Notes under the pieces: generated by a model | Databases searched by the model: none | What the model saw: the letters and a program-made list of their open reading frames with translations, nothing else | What the model was told of the DNA's origin: nothing | From: Hyunsoonleella flava | Lineage (GTDB): Bacteria; Bacteroidota; Bacteroidia; Flavobacteriales; Flavobacteriaceae | Direction: 5' to 3' | NCBI RefSeq assembly: GCF_004310325.1 | Contig: NZ_SIRT01000010.1 | Span: forward strand, 62,001-126,000 | DNA: 64,000 nucleotides | Program-made: the position numbers and the translations under genes | Shown: in pieces, positions 1 to 8,746 of the stretch | Layout of the letters: each line of letters begins with the position of its first letter | Numbering within the stretch: the stretch's first letter is position 1

Positions 1-99
1 TTTAATTTAAAAATTAAGGATGCTAAAAACTTAACGACATATTATGTTGAGAGCCCCACCAAAAGTCAAATCACTACGACAATGTATCAATTATCCTAA
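1..99 (+). CDS. C-terminal fragment of an unidentified protein (5' truncated by window edge)
   Basis: Frame 1 is open from the first base to a TAA at 97-99 and reads 32 residues ending ...TTTMYQLS. It is followed by about 100 nt of non-coding sequence and a good terminator at 198-230, which fits the end of a plus-strand gene. The fragment is rich in Thr/Ser/Lys and is too short to identify. A chance open frame of this length is possible in AT-rich DNA, so the call rests mainly on the terminator downstream and on the lack of any other explanation. Confidence 0.45.
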   Translation, partial: FNLKIKDAKNLTTYYVESPTKSQITTTMYQLS

Positions 100-143
100 A
101 AAATCGATATTGGGATTCATTCGAAGGGACAGCACAAGTCTTA

Positions 144-200
144 TTTATTGTCGTTTAGCTGATGTAACTGCCTATTTACGTTGAACTCACGACAAATAAA
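144..200. repeat. Imperfect inverted repeat TTTATTGTCGT / ACGACAAATAAA
   Basis: Arms at 144-154 and 189-200 are complementary except for one bulged A. The right arm runs into the terminator stem at 198. It may be part of the 3' UTR structure of the gene ending at 99; no known element is recognised. Confidence 0.35.
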
Positions 201-230
201 AAGGCTACCTGAAAGGGCAGCCTTTTTATG
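198..230. terminator. Rho-independent terminator, probably bidirectional
   Basis: Nine-base stem AAAAAGGCT (198-206) and AGCCTTTTT (219-227) with a 12-nt loop; the U-rich arm follows on the plus strand and an equivalent U-run exists on the minus strand. It sits between a plus-strand gene end (99) and a minus-strand gene end (259), so it can serve both. Confidence 0.8.
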
Positions 231-258
231 TTATATATCAAAACGCTTCTAATTAAAG

Positions 259-1203
259 TTATTTTTGAACTCTATCATGCGTAGTATTCGCCCATCTAAT
301 CTGTGCTCTACCACCTCTAACTCTGTATGCACCATATCTAATTTTCGATTGCGTGCCTCTTTCAGGGTCAGGAATATTCCAATTAAATGCTTCCCCTCCA
401 ATTATGGCATTACAATAGTGTATTTTTTTTGAAGAATCGTTTGGGTCTACTTTAAAACCTACCTCTAACACGAAAGAAGTTATTTCATTTTTATTAACTC
501 TTTTTAGTAAAACTACTTCTCTACCGCTTCCTGATCCACCGCGTTCTAGTATACGCTCAGCATAAATATCAAAAGCAACTTGCTTATCAGCATTACTACC
601 TTCACCGTAAACAGGATGTGCCCTATATAAGCAAATAGCAGGGTCTGGAGAACCACCACCACCAGTGTGTTGTCCTTTTGCTTGAGCTATGTAAGTCCCA
701 TCTTGACTGAATGAACCTGCATCAGCTACTTCAAGGATTCTAAAGTCTCCTGTAAATTTTACAGATGATCCTACATTAGAGTTCGCTACAGGTAATGAGC
801 GTTCTATTCTTGGTTGTAAAGTATTTGCTGCATCTTGATTATTGGAGCCAGCGGTTATATTATATACTCCCCAAGTAAGTCCATCAATTTCAACTTCTTT
901 GTAATTTGCATAACAACTCCTATCGTCAATGGTTCCAACATTAACAGGGTTTGGTAAATCGTTTGATGTTCTGGTAGCATTTTCCCCTTCTGGTGTACAT
1001 GTTGTAATAGGTCCTGCATCTTCGTCAGCTGCTACCAATGAACCTGGGTCTGGATTAGGGTCTGGATCTGGATTTAGATTTACATCGTCCTCAAAAACTG
1101 AATCTTCCGAGGGCCCATCTTCTGATGAACATGAAAAGAAAGCCACACAAAAACAAACGGCAGCAATTGTTCCGAGCTTGAGTATTAAATTTGATTTTTT
1201 CAT
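259..1203 (-). CDS. Secreted lipoprotein of unknown function, possible polysaccharide-lyase-like fold
   Basis: A 314-residue exported lipoprotein. The start is the ATG at 1203 (an in-frame TTG four codons upstream is less likely): a Lys-rich start, a hydrophobic stretch and a lipobox FFSC put the lipid-modified Cys near residue 25, followed by an acidic [10 protein letters not shown] segment of the kind linked to surface export of Bacteroidota lipoproteins. A short Asp-Pro/Asn-Pro linker follows (about residues 43-55). The C-terminal domain has alternating beta-strand character and ends with an [11 protein letters not shown]...IRW pattern that recalls the last strands of jelly-roll polysaccharide lyases, but I cannot identify the catalytic motifs. 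It is a single gene with its own flanking regions. The function is not assigned. Confidence 0.75.
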   Translation of the reverse strand: MKKSNLILKLGTIAAVCFCVAFFSCSSEDGPSEDSVFEDDVNLNPDPDPNPDPGSLVAADEDAGPITTCTPEGENATRTSNDLPNPVNVGTIDDRSCYANYKEVEIDGLTWGVYNITAGSNNQDAANTLQPRIERSLPVANSNVGSSVKFTGDFRILEVADAGSFSQDGTYIAQAKGQHTGGGGSPDPAICLYRAHPVYGEGSNADKQVAFDIYAERILERGGSGSGREVVLLKRVNKNEITSFVLEVGFKVDPNDSSKKIHYCNAIIGGEAFNWNIPDPERGTQSKIRYGAYRVRGGRAQIRWANTTHDRVQK

Positions 1204-1394
1204 AATATTTTGCAATTTTGACTATAAAAATACAGTATTAAATCATTTTTACTGTCCTGAACTATCCTGATTTAAGCGTTTTTTTAACACTTCAACAGAT
1301 AATATTCGTTTTATCTGTAATTATATTTCTTTTAATTGAAATATATTGATGTTTCAGCCTCTAAAATGGATTCGAAAATCTTCGAAAATAAACA

Positions 1395-2525
1395 TTATTC
1401 AGCATAAATTTCATCTAACATCCATAAATAATCTGCTCGATTTTCGATAAAATCCCTATCTGAAATATCTATAATTTTTACTTCAAAATCGTTCTGAGTT
1501 TTTAAAAACTCTAAATATCCAGCATTGATTTTTTCTAGATAGTCATCAGAAATGTTTTGTTCATATTCGCGCCCACGCTTTTTAATGTTCTGCTGCAAAC
1601 GCTCAGTATTTTGATATAGATAAACATATAATTCAGGTTTTGCGACGTCCTTATACATCAAATTGAACAGTTTTCTGTACAAATTAAATTCATCTCCTTT
1701 TAGGTTAATCTTAGAGAAGATTAATGATTTTACCACATAATAATCGCTTACAATGAAATCTTTAAACAAATCTAGTTGCGATAAATCATCTGAAATTTGT
1801 TGATACCTATCTGCTAAAAACGACATTTCCAAAGGAAAGGCATATCGGTTGGCATCCTCATAAAATTTTGGTAAAAAGGGATTGTCTGCAAATCGTTCTA
1901 AAATCAATTTCGCATTAAAATCATGAGCCATTTTAGTAGCTAAACTCGTTTTTCCTGCACCAATATTTCCTTCAATAGCGATATAGTTAAATTTTGAGAA
2001 ATCGTATTTCCTACTCGGGTTTTTCAACCAAATTTTAATGGGTTCGAGTTGAGATTCATCATCACACTCTTTAAGTAAAACAGAAACTTCTTTATCCAAT
2101 TTCGGATGATTTACTTTTGAAGCAATATCATTTAAGGGCAGCAACACAAATTTACGCTTTTGCATTTCAGGATGTGGCACTTGCAAGGTTTTTGTATCAA
2201 TTACAGCATCTCCCGCAAAAACAATATCCAAATCTATTGTTCTAGCCTCATAAGCTTTTGCGGTACTTCGCGTACGCCCTAATTCGACTTCAATTTCAAG
2301 TAAATGTTCTAAAACGCTTTGAGGTTTTAAATAACTCTCCAGGACTAAGCAACAGTTTAAAAAATCATCGCCTTCAAACCCAAAAGCCGGAGATTTATAG
2401 ACTTTAGAAATTAATTTAATGTTTCCAACACGCTTATAAATAGCATCTACCGCAGCTTGTAAGTTTTTAAACTTATCACCTTTATTACTGCCCAATGCGA
2501 TATGGAAGGTTGTGGGTTTTTCCAT
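1395..2525 (-). CDS. folK: Bifunctional FolK (HPPK) - deoxynucleoside kinase fusion
   Basis: Two enzymes in one 376-residue chain. Residues 1-160 are 6-hydroxymethyl-7,8-dihydropterin pyrophosphokinase (folate synthesis): ALGSNKGD near the start, RTIDLDI at 95-101 with the two Mg-binding Asp, and PHPEMQKRKFVLLPL. Residues 178-376 are a deoxynucleoside kinase (salvage): P-loop GNIGAGKT at 186-193, ERF at 210-212, LADRYQQ around 237 and an Arg-rich lid KKRGREYEQ around 315. The join is a short linker of Lys, Pro and Asn residues. The usual DRS-type motif of dNKs is replaced by SDYYVVKS. Such fusions are known in Bacteroidota. Start ATG at 2525; the gene is divergent from the transporter at 2597, with a 71-nt gap for both promoters. 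Confidence 0.93.
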   Translation of the reverse strand: MEKPTTFHIALGSNKGDKFKNLQAAVDAIYKRVGNIKLISKVYKSPAFGFEGDDFLNCCLVLESYLKPQSVLEHLLEIEVELGRTRSTAKAYEARTIDLDIVFAGDAVIDTKTLQVPHPEMQKRKFVLLPLNDIASKVNHPKLDKEVSVLLKECDDESQLEPIKIWLKNPSRKYDFSKFNYIAIEGNIGAGKTSLATKMAHDFNAKLILERFADNPFLPKFYEDANRYAFPLEMSFLADRYQQISDDLSQLDLFKDFIVSDYYVVKSLIFSKINLKGDEFNLYRKLFNLMYKDVAKPELYVYLYQNTERLQQNIKKRGREYEQNISDDYLEKINAGYLEFLKTQNDFEVKIIDISDRDFIENRADYLWMLDEIYAE

Positions 2526-2596
2526 GGAAAAGCAAAATAATAAAAAGTAAATGGATTTAGGTTATATTTACAAAGCCTATTTATCCACAACGATTA

Positions 2597-3301
2597 ATGA
2601 TACAAAAAGACAAACTTGCCGCCCAACGCATTTATATACTTTTAGGTGGGTTATTTATCACGTCTCTGGTAGTTTCAAACCTTATTTTTCAGAAGTTTTT
2701 TTATTGGTATCCATTTGATATTGAAATATTTGGGAGTAAGCTTTTTGAGATTTCTGTTGGTATTTTACCTTATCCCATCACGTTTTTAATCACAGATCTT
2801 ATTAGTGAAATTTATGGTAAAAAGCGCGCAAATGATGTTGTAGTGGTTGGGATTTTTGCTTCTTTATTTTCAGTTGGAATTATATTTTTTGCTGATATTG
2901 TTCCCGCTTTATCGAACTCTCCAATACAAGATGATGTTTTTTCAAATGTCTTTGGGCGTACAATTTTAGCTGTAGGCGCAAGTATGTTTGCCTATTTGTT
3001 CGCTCAGTTTGTAGATATTAGAATTTATCATTTTTGGAAGCAACTTACAAAAGGTAAACATCTCTGGTTGAGAAATAATTTCTCAACTTGGTTATCCCAA
3101 TTCGTTGATACATTTTCAGTAGTTTTCTTGCTTTGCTTCTTTGAAGTATTGCCATGGAGTAGCTTTAAAGGGCTTTTAATTAGCGGGTTTCTTTTCAAGG
3201 TTTTAGTTGCGGCCTGCGACACACCTTTTTTATATCTTGGCGTATATTTATTTAGAAAGCGCTTTAATTTAAAAGTAAACGAAGAAATCGATTTGCTTTA
3301 A
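2597..3301 (+). CDS. yhhQ: Queuosine precursor transporter (YhhQ/VUT family)
   Basis: An integral inner-membrane protein of 234 residues with about six hydrophobic segments. Diagnostic stretches are LVVSNLIFQKFF near the start, PYPITFLITDLISEIYGKK (about residues 58-76), and WLRNNFSTWLSQFVDTFSVVF in the second half, all typical of the YhhQ family that imports preQ0/preQ1 for queuosine modification of tRNA. No queuosine synthesis gene is near it in this window, so it probably serves salvage. The start ATG at 2597 is the only good choice. Confidence 0.9.
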   Translation: MIQKDKLAAQRIYILLGGLFITSLVVSNLIFQKFFYWYPFDIEIFGSKLFEISVGILPYPITFLITDLISEIYGKKRANDVVVVGIFASLFSVGIIFFADIVPALSNSPIQDDVFSNVFGRTILAVGASMFAYLFAQFVDIRIYHFWKQLTKGKHLWLRNNFSTWLSQFVDTFSVVFLLCFFEVLPWSSFKGLLISGFLFKVLVAACDTPFLYLGVYLFRKRFNLKVNEEIDLL

Positions 3302-3408
3302 TTCATATCCGTCAACAATCGCACGGCATAGGTTAAATTTTTATTAAACTTTTAGTTAAGTTATCCGAAAACTAATCTCCCTCGTATATTTATATAAATC
3401 CGTTTTTT

Positions 3409-6087
3409 ATGAAGAAAGCTTTAAAAATTGTTGGAATTACTTTACTCATCATTATTGCACTTTTAATAGCTATTCCTTTCGCTTTTCAAGGACAAATAAA
3501 GGATATGGTAAAACGCTTTATCAACGAAAACGTTAATGCCAAGGTAGAGTTTAGCGATGTAAGCCTCAGTTTTATACGAAGTTTTCCAGAGGCGCACGTG
3601 AGCATTAGTGACTTAGTAATTACCAATTTTGAACCTTTTAAAGATGAAACCTTTGCCACGGCGAAGGACATTTCGTTTACTATGAATGTTAACGAACTTT
3701 TTAAGTCTGCAGACGAAGACCCTATTGTGGTGAACACCATAGATATTGAAGAAGCACTTTTAACTTTAAAAACCGATAAATTAGGTAATAACAACTACGA
3801 TATAACAAAAGAAAATGATAACCAAAAGTCTTCTGAACGCACTAATAGCTTCGGTTTTGATATTGAAGATTATCAAATTAAAAATAGTGCGTTTAGTTAC
3901 ATTGATGAAGGTTCAGATATTTTAATTCATGTTACAGAATTAAACCATGAAGGCCATGGCACATTTTCCGCAGAAGCATCAGAATTGGACACTCAAAGTG
4001 AAGCTAATGTGAGTATTACTCTGGATAGCACCAATTATCTAAGTAGTAATCCAGTAAAACTAGATGCTTTAATTGATTTAGATTTAGAAAACCAGAAATA
4101 CACCTTTAAAGATAATAAAGGATTTATTAATGATTTACCTCTGGAATTCCAAGGTTTTGTGCAGCAAGTTGATAACGGACAACAGATTGATATTTCGTTT
4201 GAAAACCCAGAATCCGACTTTAAAAATTTCTTGGCAGTTATTCCGAAGGCATATTCCAAAAACATTGAAAACGTCGAAACCACAGGAGATTTTAAAGTAA
4301 AAGGGATGCTTAAGGGTTTGAGTTCTGAAGAAACCATTCCAAATTTAGATATTAGTATTTCATCAAATAATGCGTCGTTTAAATATCCTGATTTGCCAAA
4401 ACGTGTAAGTAATATTTATGTTGACACTCGCATTATAAACACGACTGGTAAAACAGATGACACCTACATAGATATTAAAACTTTAAATTTTAAAATTGAC
4501 GAAGATGTCTTTAAGTCTTCGGCCACATTAAAGAATTTAACAAAAAACATGCTGGTAAATGCCAATGTTGATGGTGTACTGAATTTAGGAAACATCACCA
4601 AAGTGTATCCTGTAGAGTTGGAAAACACACTTACAGGGATTTTAAAGGGAAAAATCAATACTGCTTTTGATATGAATGCTATCGAAACTAATGCCTACGA
4701 ACGTATAAAGAATAATGGTTCAGCAAGCATTACCGATTTTGTGTTTTCTTCGGAAGACATTGTGAACCCTATTCATATTTCAGAAGCAAACATGACCTTT
4801 AACCCAGGGAAAGTTTCACTTAATAATTTTAAGGCTAAAACAGGGGATAGTGATTTAAACGCCACAGGAACCATAAATAATCTGCTAGGTTTTCTGTTGA
4901 GTGATAATACATTAAAAGGTAATTTTAATGTGAATTCGAATCTGTTTAAAGTAAGCGATTTTATGACTGAAGATGAAACTTCAGCAGAAAATAAAACTAC
5001 CACCGAAGAGGAGTCCCTTAAAATTACTAAGTTTTTAGATTGTACCATAAATGCGAATGCGGAAACTGTGATGTATGACAATTTAAATCTTAAAAATGTT
5101 ACCGGAACCTTGTTCATTAAAGACCAAAAGGCATCGTTGCAAAACATGACCTCATCGCTCTTTAATGGGAAATTGACCATTAACGGGGCGGTATCAACAA
5201 AGGACGAAACACCTATTTTTGACTTAAAGTTAGGTGCTCAGGATTTTGATATCGCTCAATCCTTTAGGAGTATGGAATTACTTCAAAATTTAGCACCGAT
5301 TGCTAAACTGCTTCAAGGGAAATTGAATACCACGCTAAACCTCTCGGGATCTTTAGATCAAGAGTTTTCTCCAGAATTAAGTTCGGTTTCTGGTGATGCA
5401 CTTGCCGAATTGTTGACCACTCAAATCAACACCCAAGATGGGCTATTGAGGAAATTGGAAAGCTCACTAAACTTTATCGATTTCGACAAACTAGATTTAA
5501 AAGATCTTAAAACCAAACTGGAATTTGCTGATGGGAAAGTGGCCGTAAAACCATTTGATTTTAAGTATAAAGACATTGAAATTGAGGTTTCTGGAGCACA
5601 TGGTTTTGACAAAACACTTAACTACAACGCCGTATTTAATGTGCCCGCAAAATATTTAGGTAGCGAGGTAAACCGGCTTATTGGGCAAATAAATGATGCC
5701 GAGGTTAATACTATTTCTATTCCTGTAACGGCCAATATTACAGGCGCGTTTACAAACCCAACGGTCAAAACCGATTTAACGAGTGGTGTAAAAAACCTCA
5801 CCAACCAGTTGATTGAAATCCAAAAGCAAAAATTGCTCAATCAAGGCAAGGACAAGGTGAAAGATTTAATTGGCGACGTTATTGGAGGCAACAAAACCAA
5901 AACCGACTCCATAAAAAAAGAACAAGATAACGTAGTAAAAGACGTACTTAATGATATAGTTAAGAGCAAGCCACAACAAGATTCTACAAAAGTAGACAGT
6001 ACAAACTCTACCGAAAAAGCCATTAAAAATGTACTCGGTGGCTTATTGGGCAATAAGAAAAAGAAGGAGAAAGATTCCATAAATTGA
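3409..6087 (+). CDS. AsmA-like envelope protein
   Basis: 892 residues. One N-terminal membrane anchor (residues 5-26) is followed by the AsmA-type opening VEFSDVSLSFIRSFPEAHVSISDL and a long run of beta-strand repeats, ending in a Lys-rich low-complexity tail (KKKKEKDSIN). Proteins of this superfamily (AsmA, TamB, YhdP) span the periplasm as hydrophobic grooves and help move or balance phospholipids and outer-membrane protein assembly. The residues around 690-800 resemble the conserved AsmA C-terminal domain (DFKYKDIEIEVSGAHGFDKTLNY). Standalone gene; downstream lies the interspersed repeat at 6095. The precise substrate is unknown. Confidence 0.85.
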   Translation: MKKALKIVGITLLIIIALLIAIPFAFQGQIKDMVKRFINENVNAKVEFSDVSLSFIRSFPEAHVSISDLVITNFEPFKDETFATAKDISFTMNVNELFKSADEDPIVVNTIDIEEALLTLKTDKLGNNNYDITKENDNQKSSERTNSFGFDIEDYQIKNSAFSYIDEGSDILIHVTELNHEGHGTFSAEASELDTQSEANVSITLDSTNYLSSNPVKLDALIDLDLENQKYTFKDNKGFINDLPLEFQGFVQQVDNGQQIDISFENPESDFKNFLAVIPKAYSKNIENVETTGDFKVKGMLKGLSSEETIPNLDISISSNNASFKYPDLPKRVSNIYVDTRIINTTGKTDDTYIDIKTLNFKIDEDVFKSSATLKNLTKNMLVNANVDGVLNLGNITKVYPVELENTLTGILKGKINTAFDMNAIETNAYERIKNNGSASITDFVFSSEDIVNPIHISEANMTFNPGKVSLNNFKAKTGDSDLNATGTINNLLGFLLSDNTLKGNFNVNSNLFKVSDFMTEDETSAENKTTTEEESLKITKFLDCTINANAETVMYDNLNLKNVTGTLFIKDQKASLQNMTSSLFNGKLTINGAVSTKDETPIFDLKLGAQDFDIAQSFRSMELLQNLAPIAKLLQGKLNTTLNLSGSLDQEFSPELSSVSGDALAELLTTQINTQDGLLRKLESSLNFIDFDKLDLKDLKTKLEFADGKVAVKPFDFKYKDIEIEVSGAHGFDKTLNYNAVFNVPAKYLGSEVNRLIGQINDAEVNTISIPVTANITGAFTNPTVKTDLTSGVKNLTNQLIEIQKQKLLNQGKDKVKDLIGDVIGGNKTKTDSIKKEQDNVVKDVLNDIVKSKPQQDSTKVDSTNSTEKAIKNVLGGLLGNKKKKEKDSIN

Positions 6088-6094
6088 TTTTTTT

Positions 6095-6251
6095 GGGCGT
6101 TACCCTGCGGGTCGCGCTTTCCACTATATCTTTCTGCGAAGCAGTCCCGAACTTGTTTCGGGATCTTGTTAGTTAATTAACATCGTTCTTAAAATAAAAA
6201 AATTAATATTTAAGCTCCGCACAAAGGATGTCGTTGCAATCACTAACGCGG
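6095..6251 (+). repeat. Interspersed GCGTTA...TAACGC element, copy A
   Basis: Begins TGGGCGTTACCC directly after the AsmA-like gene and ends at CACTAACGCGGGC. Terminal hexamers GCGTTA (6097-6102) and TAACGC (6244-6249) are complementary. The 5' part (GGGTCGCGCTTTCCACTA) matches copies B and C with single changes; the middle is different and longer, with two small hairpins (CTGCGAAGCAG and the dyad TCCCGAA...TTTCGGGA at 6145-6163). Most diverged of the three copies. Confidence 0.8.
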
Positions 6252-6564
6252 GCGTACTTGCCAATTGTGTTTCATACATCATACTTTCTGCTTATCTATA
6301 AAATCTAACTCAGGTTTTAATGCTAAACAGCTCTGGCTAAATATTTGGAATACTAACTTGTCAATACATCCTACAATGAATTCGGCACACGCGCAGTGAT
6401 ACAGAATTTACGTTTTTCATAAAAAACGACCAAAAAACTCTTAAAATTGGTCAGTTTCGGTCAATTTTTAATGATTTTTGGATAAAAATGCCCATTTTTT
6501 TGGATTTGTCAATTTTTAGTGTAAGTTGTTATGATGTAAAATCCTAAAAACACATTTTTATTTT
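6252..6564. other. Non-coding region upstream of the sigma factor gene
   Basis: About 310 nt with no supportable ORF. It holds an inverted repeat AAAATTG (6443-6449) / CAATTTT (6462-6468) enclosing a direct GGTCA repeat, and AT-rich sequence near the gene. I could not find a convincing TAnnTTTG promoter element close to the start codon, so the promoter of this presumably strongly expressed gene is not placed. Confidence 0.5.
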
Positions 6565-7428
6565 ATGAGGCAATTAAAAATCACGAAACAAATTACCAAC
6601 AGAGCTACCAAATCGCTAGACAACTACCTACAAGACATTAGCAAATTAGAAATGGTTACCGCCGAGGAAGAAGTGGAATTGGCGCAACGGATTAAGGAAG
6701 GAGACAAGCGAGCATTGGATAAACTGGTTACGGCTAATTTGAGATTTGTGGTTTCGGTTGCTAAACAATATCAAAACCAAGGGTTAACACTATCGGACCT
6801 GATTAACGAGGGCAACGCAGGATTGGTAAAAGCAGCAAAACGCTTTGATGAAACACGTGGTTTTAAATTTATAAGTTATGCGGTATGGTGGATTAGACAG
6901 TCCATATTGCAGGCTATCGCAGAACAATCGCGGGTGATACGCTTGCCGTTGAATAAAATTGGCTCGATTAATAAAATAAGAAAAGCATACTCACATTTGG
7001 AGCAAACGCATGAGCGTGAGCCCAATGCCCATGAAATTGCTAAGAATTTGGACCTATCAGTTGCTGATGTGAAACAGTCTATGCGTGTGTCGGGCAGGCA
7101 TGTTTCGATGGACGCTCCTTTTAGGGAAGGAGAATCTTCAAATTTATACGATGTGGTACAATCGGATGAATCACCACGTCCTGATGATGAACTCATAAAA
7201 AAATCTTTGAATATTGAGGTAAATCGTGCTTTGGAAACGTTATCTGAAAACGAAGCGCACGTAATTAAACATTATTTTGGTATTAATGTAAAACAACCCA
7301 AAACTTTACAGGAAATTGGTGATAACATTGGCTTAACCCGTGAACGTGTAAGACAGATAAGGGAAAAAGGCATTCGCAGATTGCGCCACACCTCAAGAAA
7401 TAAGGTGTTAAAAACGTATTTAGGCTAA
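6565..7428 (+). CDS. rpoD: RNA polymerase primary sigma factor (RpoD/SigA)
   Basis: 287 residues, the usual length for the Bacteroidota housekeeping sigma factor, which lacks the long N-terminal region 1.1 of the E. coli protein. Visible in order: region 1.2/2.1 ([20 protein letters not shown]), region 2.2-2.4 ([24 protein letters not shown], then [10 protein letters not shown]), region 3, and region 4 with the helix-turn-helix [23 protein letters not shown]. It should read the TTG/TAnnTTTG promoters found elsewhere in this window. The start is ATG at 6565. It is followed by the bS21 gene after 103 nt. Confidence 0.97.
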   Translation: MRQLKITKQITNRATKSLDNYLQDISKLEMVTAEEEVELAQRIKEGDKRALDKLVTANLRFVVSVAKQYQNQGLTLSDLINEGNAGLVKAAKRFDETRGFKFISYAVWWIRQSILQAIAEQSRVIRLPLNKIGSINKIRKAYSHLEQTHEREPNAHEIAKNLDLSVADVKQSMRVSGRHVSMDAPFREGESSNLYDVVQSDESPRPDDELIKKSLNIEVNRALETLSENEAHVIKHYFGINVKQPKTLQEIGDNIGLTRERVRQIREKGIRRLRHTSRNKVLKTYLG

Positions 7429-7450
7429 CATTGAGAAACAAAGACCAAAA

Positions 7451-7472
7451 TTTATTAGGTTTTCCTAATAAA
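7451..7472. repeat. Perfect inverted repeat between rpoD and rpsU
   Basis: Nine-base arms TTTATTAGG and CCTAATAAA separated by TTTT. It lacks a U-run on the plus strand, so it is a weak terminator for rpoD at best; it may be an operator or an RNA structure ahead of rpsU. A -7-like GAAATTTG (7479-7486) follows it. Confidence 0.55.
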
Positions 7473-7478
7473 AAAACA

Positions 7479-7486
7479 GAAATTTG
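7479..7486 (+). promoter_or_regulatory. Possible -7 promoter element for rpsU
   Basis: GAAATTTG matches the Bacteroidota -7 consensus TAnnTTTG at five of six fixed bases and lies 45 nt before the rpsU start. No TTG is found at the expected -33 distance. The leader would contain the small dyad TCCC-TTTT-GGGA (7489-7500). Confidence 0.35.
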
Positions 7487-7531
7487 CATCCCTTTTGGGA
7501 AACCTTGATAACGAAATTATAAAATATACAT

Positions 7532-7726
7532 ATGTTAAAGATTATTGTTAAAGATGGTGAAAACATCGAGAGAGCTTTAAAACGCTACAAAAGAAAGCAT
7601 AGAAATATTAAAGTAATGCAAAATTTAAGAGAAGGGCAGTATTTTACAAAACCTTCTGTTAAGAGACGTCGTGAAATCCAGAAAGCGGCTTATATCCAAA
7701 CTTTAAGAGACCAAGAGGATATATAA
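7532..7726 (+). CDS. rpsU: 30S ribosomal protein bS21
   Basis: 64 residues with the family hallmarks: a short acidic/hydrophobic start, ERALKRYKRK, then the basic KPSVKRRREIQKAA. In Flavobacterium bS21 helps bury the anti-Shine-Dalgarno end of 16S rRNA, and the gene often has a strong Shine-Dalgarno site used for feedback control. Here the 25 nt before ATG are AT-rich (AAATTATAAAATATACAT) and no GGAGG-like core is seen. Followed by a clear terminator at 7753, so it is the last gene of its transcript. Confidence 0.96.
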   Translation: MLKIIVKDGENIERALKRYKRKHRNIKVMQNLREGQYFTKPSVKRRREIQKAAYIQTLRDQEDI

Positions 7727-7752
7727 GTATATCTTTCTAAAATAATATTATG

Positions 7753-7786
7753 AAATCCCATTCGCTAAAAGCAAATGGGATTTTTT
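7753..7786 (+). terminator. Rho-independent terminator after rpsU
   Basis: Stem AATCCCATT (7754-7762) with AATGGGATT (7774-7782), extra G-C pairs inside the loop, and a T-run to 7786. It is 27 nt downstream of the rpsU stop codon. Confidence 0.88.
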
Positions 7787-7826
7787 ATTGTAAGCTTTTT
7801 AACTATTAAGCTACAAACTATCTATT

Positions 7827-8447
7827 ATGGTACTGTATCTATTTGTTGGTATTTTTTCTGCTACACTAAGCGCATTGCCGCTAGGAGCCTCAAATATTGC
7901 TGTCATCAACACAACTTTAAAAGAAAATGCTAATCAAGCTTTCAAAATAGCTATTACAGCTGGTATAGCAGAAGTATTATTGTCTTATTTTGCTTTAGAT
8001 TGCAATATGGCAATACGAGACTTTTTTGAGCAAAATATCTGGGTTCAAATTAGTATAATAGTCATATTATTTAGCGTTGGATTATATCTATTTTTTAAGG
8101 AACAATCTAAGAATACACCTAAAAAACTAAAAATATCGCAATCTAAATATGCTACAGGATTTATTTTGGGCGTGTTGAATCCTCCTGTATTACTATTTTG
8201 GGTCATAGCATTTAGTGTGATGCAAAATAATGATATCATGCTTTCATTAGAGTCTTCACTTTTGGTGCTTTTTCTATTTTTCTTTGGGGTGTATCTGGGA
8301 AAACTCATCACACTTTATGGTTACAGCAAAGTGAGTATTCTTATTAAAAACAGAATCGACAATATATCCACAATGATCAACAAAGTAACGGGAGTGCTAC
8401 TTGTTTTTATTGCTTTGGCACAGAGTTTAAACCTTTATCTAGTATAA
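7827..8447 (+). CDS. LysE-family amino-acid exporter
   Basis: 206 residues and six hydrophobic segments. The N-terminal FVGIFSATLSALPLGASNIAV is the LysE/RhtB-type signature (G-x-x-x-G...PGP region, here PLGAS), and the middle segment YATGFILGVLNPPVLLFWV carries the conserved N-P of the family. These proteins export amino acids or related metabolites across the inner membrane. The substrate cannot be told from sequence. Its stop is only 2 nt from the end of the convergent small gene at 8450. Confidence 0.82.
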   Translation: MVLYLFVGIFSATLSALPLGASNIAVINTTLKENANQAFKIAITAGIAEVLLSYFALDCNMAIRDFFEQNIWVQISIIVILFSVGLYLFFKEQSKNTPKKLKISQSKYATGFILGVLNPPVLLFWVIAFSVMQNNDIMLSLESSLLVLFLFFFGVYLGKLITLYGYSKVSILIKNRIDNISTMINKVTGVLLVFIALAQSLNLYLV

Positions 8448-8449
8448 GA

Positions 8450-8674
8450 CTATTTGCGATAATTAATTGGTCTGTCTTCGTAAAAGTGTTCAAAAGTCTT
8501 ATCTGTGGTGTATTTATCCTTCAATACTTTATATACCATCACAATCACTAAAGCCTGACCTATACACATGGTGTAAAACACCCAAGTAAACGCCATATTC
8601 ATAGACACCATAAGCGTTAATAAGACTAAAAGAAATGTGGTAAGCCCCACATAAAACATCACTGGAATTTTCAT
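8450..8674 (-). CDS. Small conserved membrane protein of unknown function
   Basis: 74 residues with two membrane segments (about residues 5-25 and 30-48) and a charged C-terminal tail DKTFEHFYEDRPINYRK. No family name recognised; proteins of this size and shape are widespread in Flavobacteriaceae. ATG at 8674 is in a good position. Upstream is a 12-nt palindrome AAATAGCTATTT at 8698-8709. Confidence 0.65.
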   Translation of the reverse strand: MKIPVMFYVGLTTFLLVLLTLMVSMNMAFTWVFYTMCIGQALVIVMVYKVLKDKYTTDKTFEHFYEDRPINYRK

Positions 8675-8746
8675 AGCTTTTTTATTTACAAGATAGTAAA
8701 TAGCTATTTTTATTGATGTTATGATCTTGTTAAAAAAACTAAATGA

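Noticed and set aside
929-1270. A 113-residue plus-strand frame
   Set aside because: Antisense to the lipoprotein gene and composed of the complement of its Asp-Pro linker and signal peptide; no independent support.
3486-6080. Several minus-strand frames of 60-135 codons inside the AsmA-like gene
   Set aside because: All are shadows of the strong plus-strand coding frame, without starts or motifs of their own.
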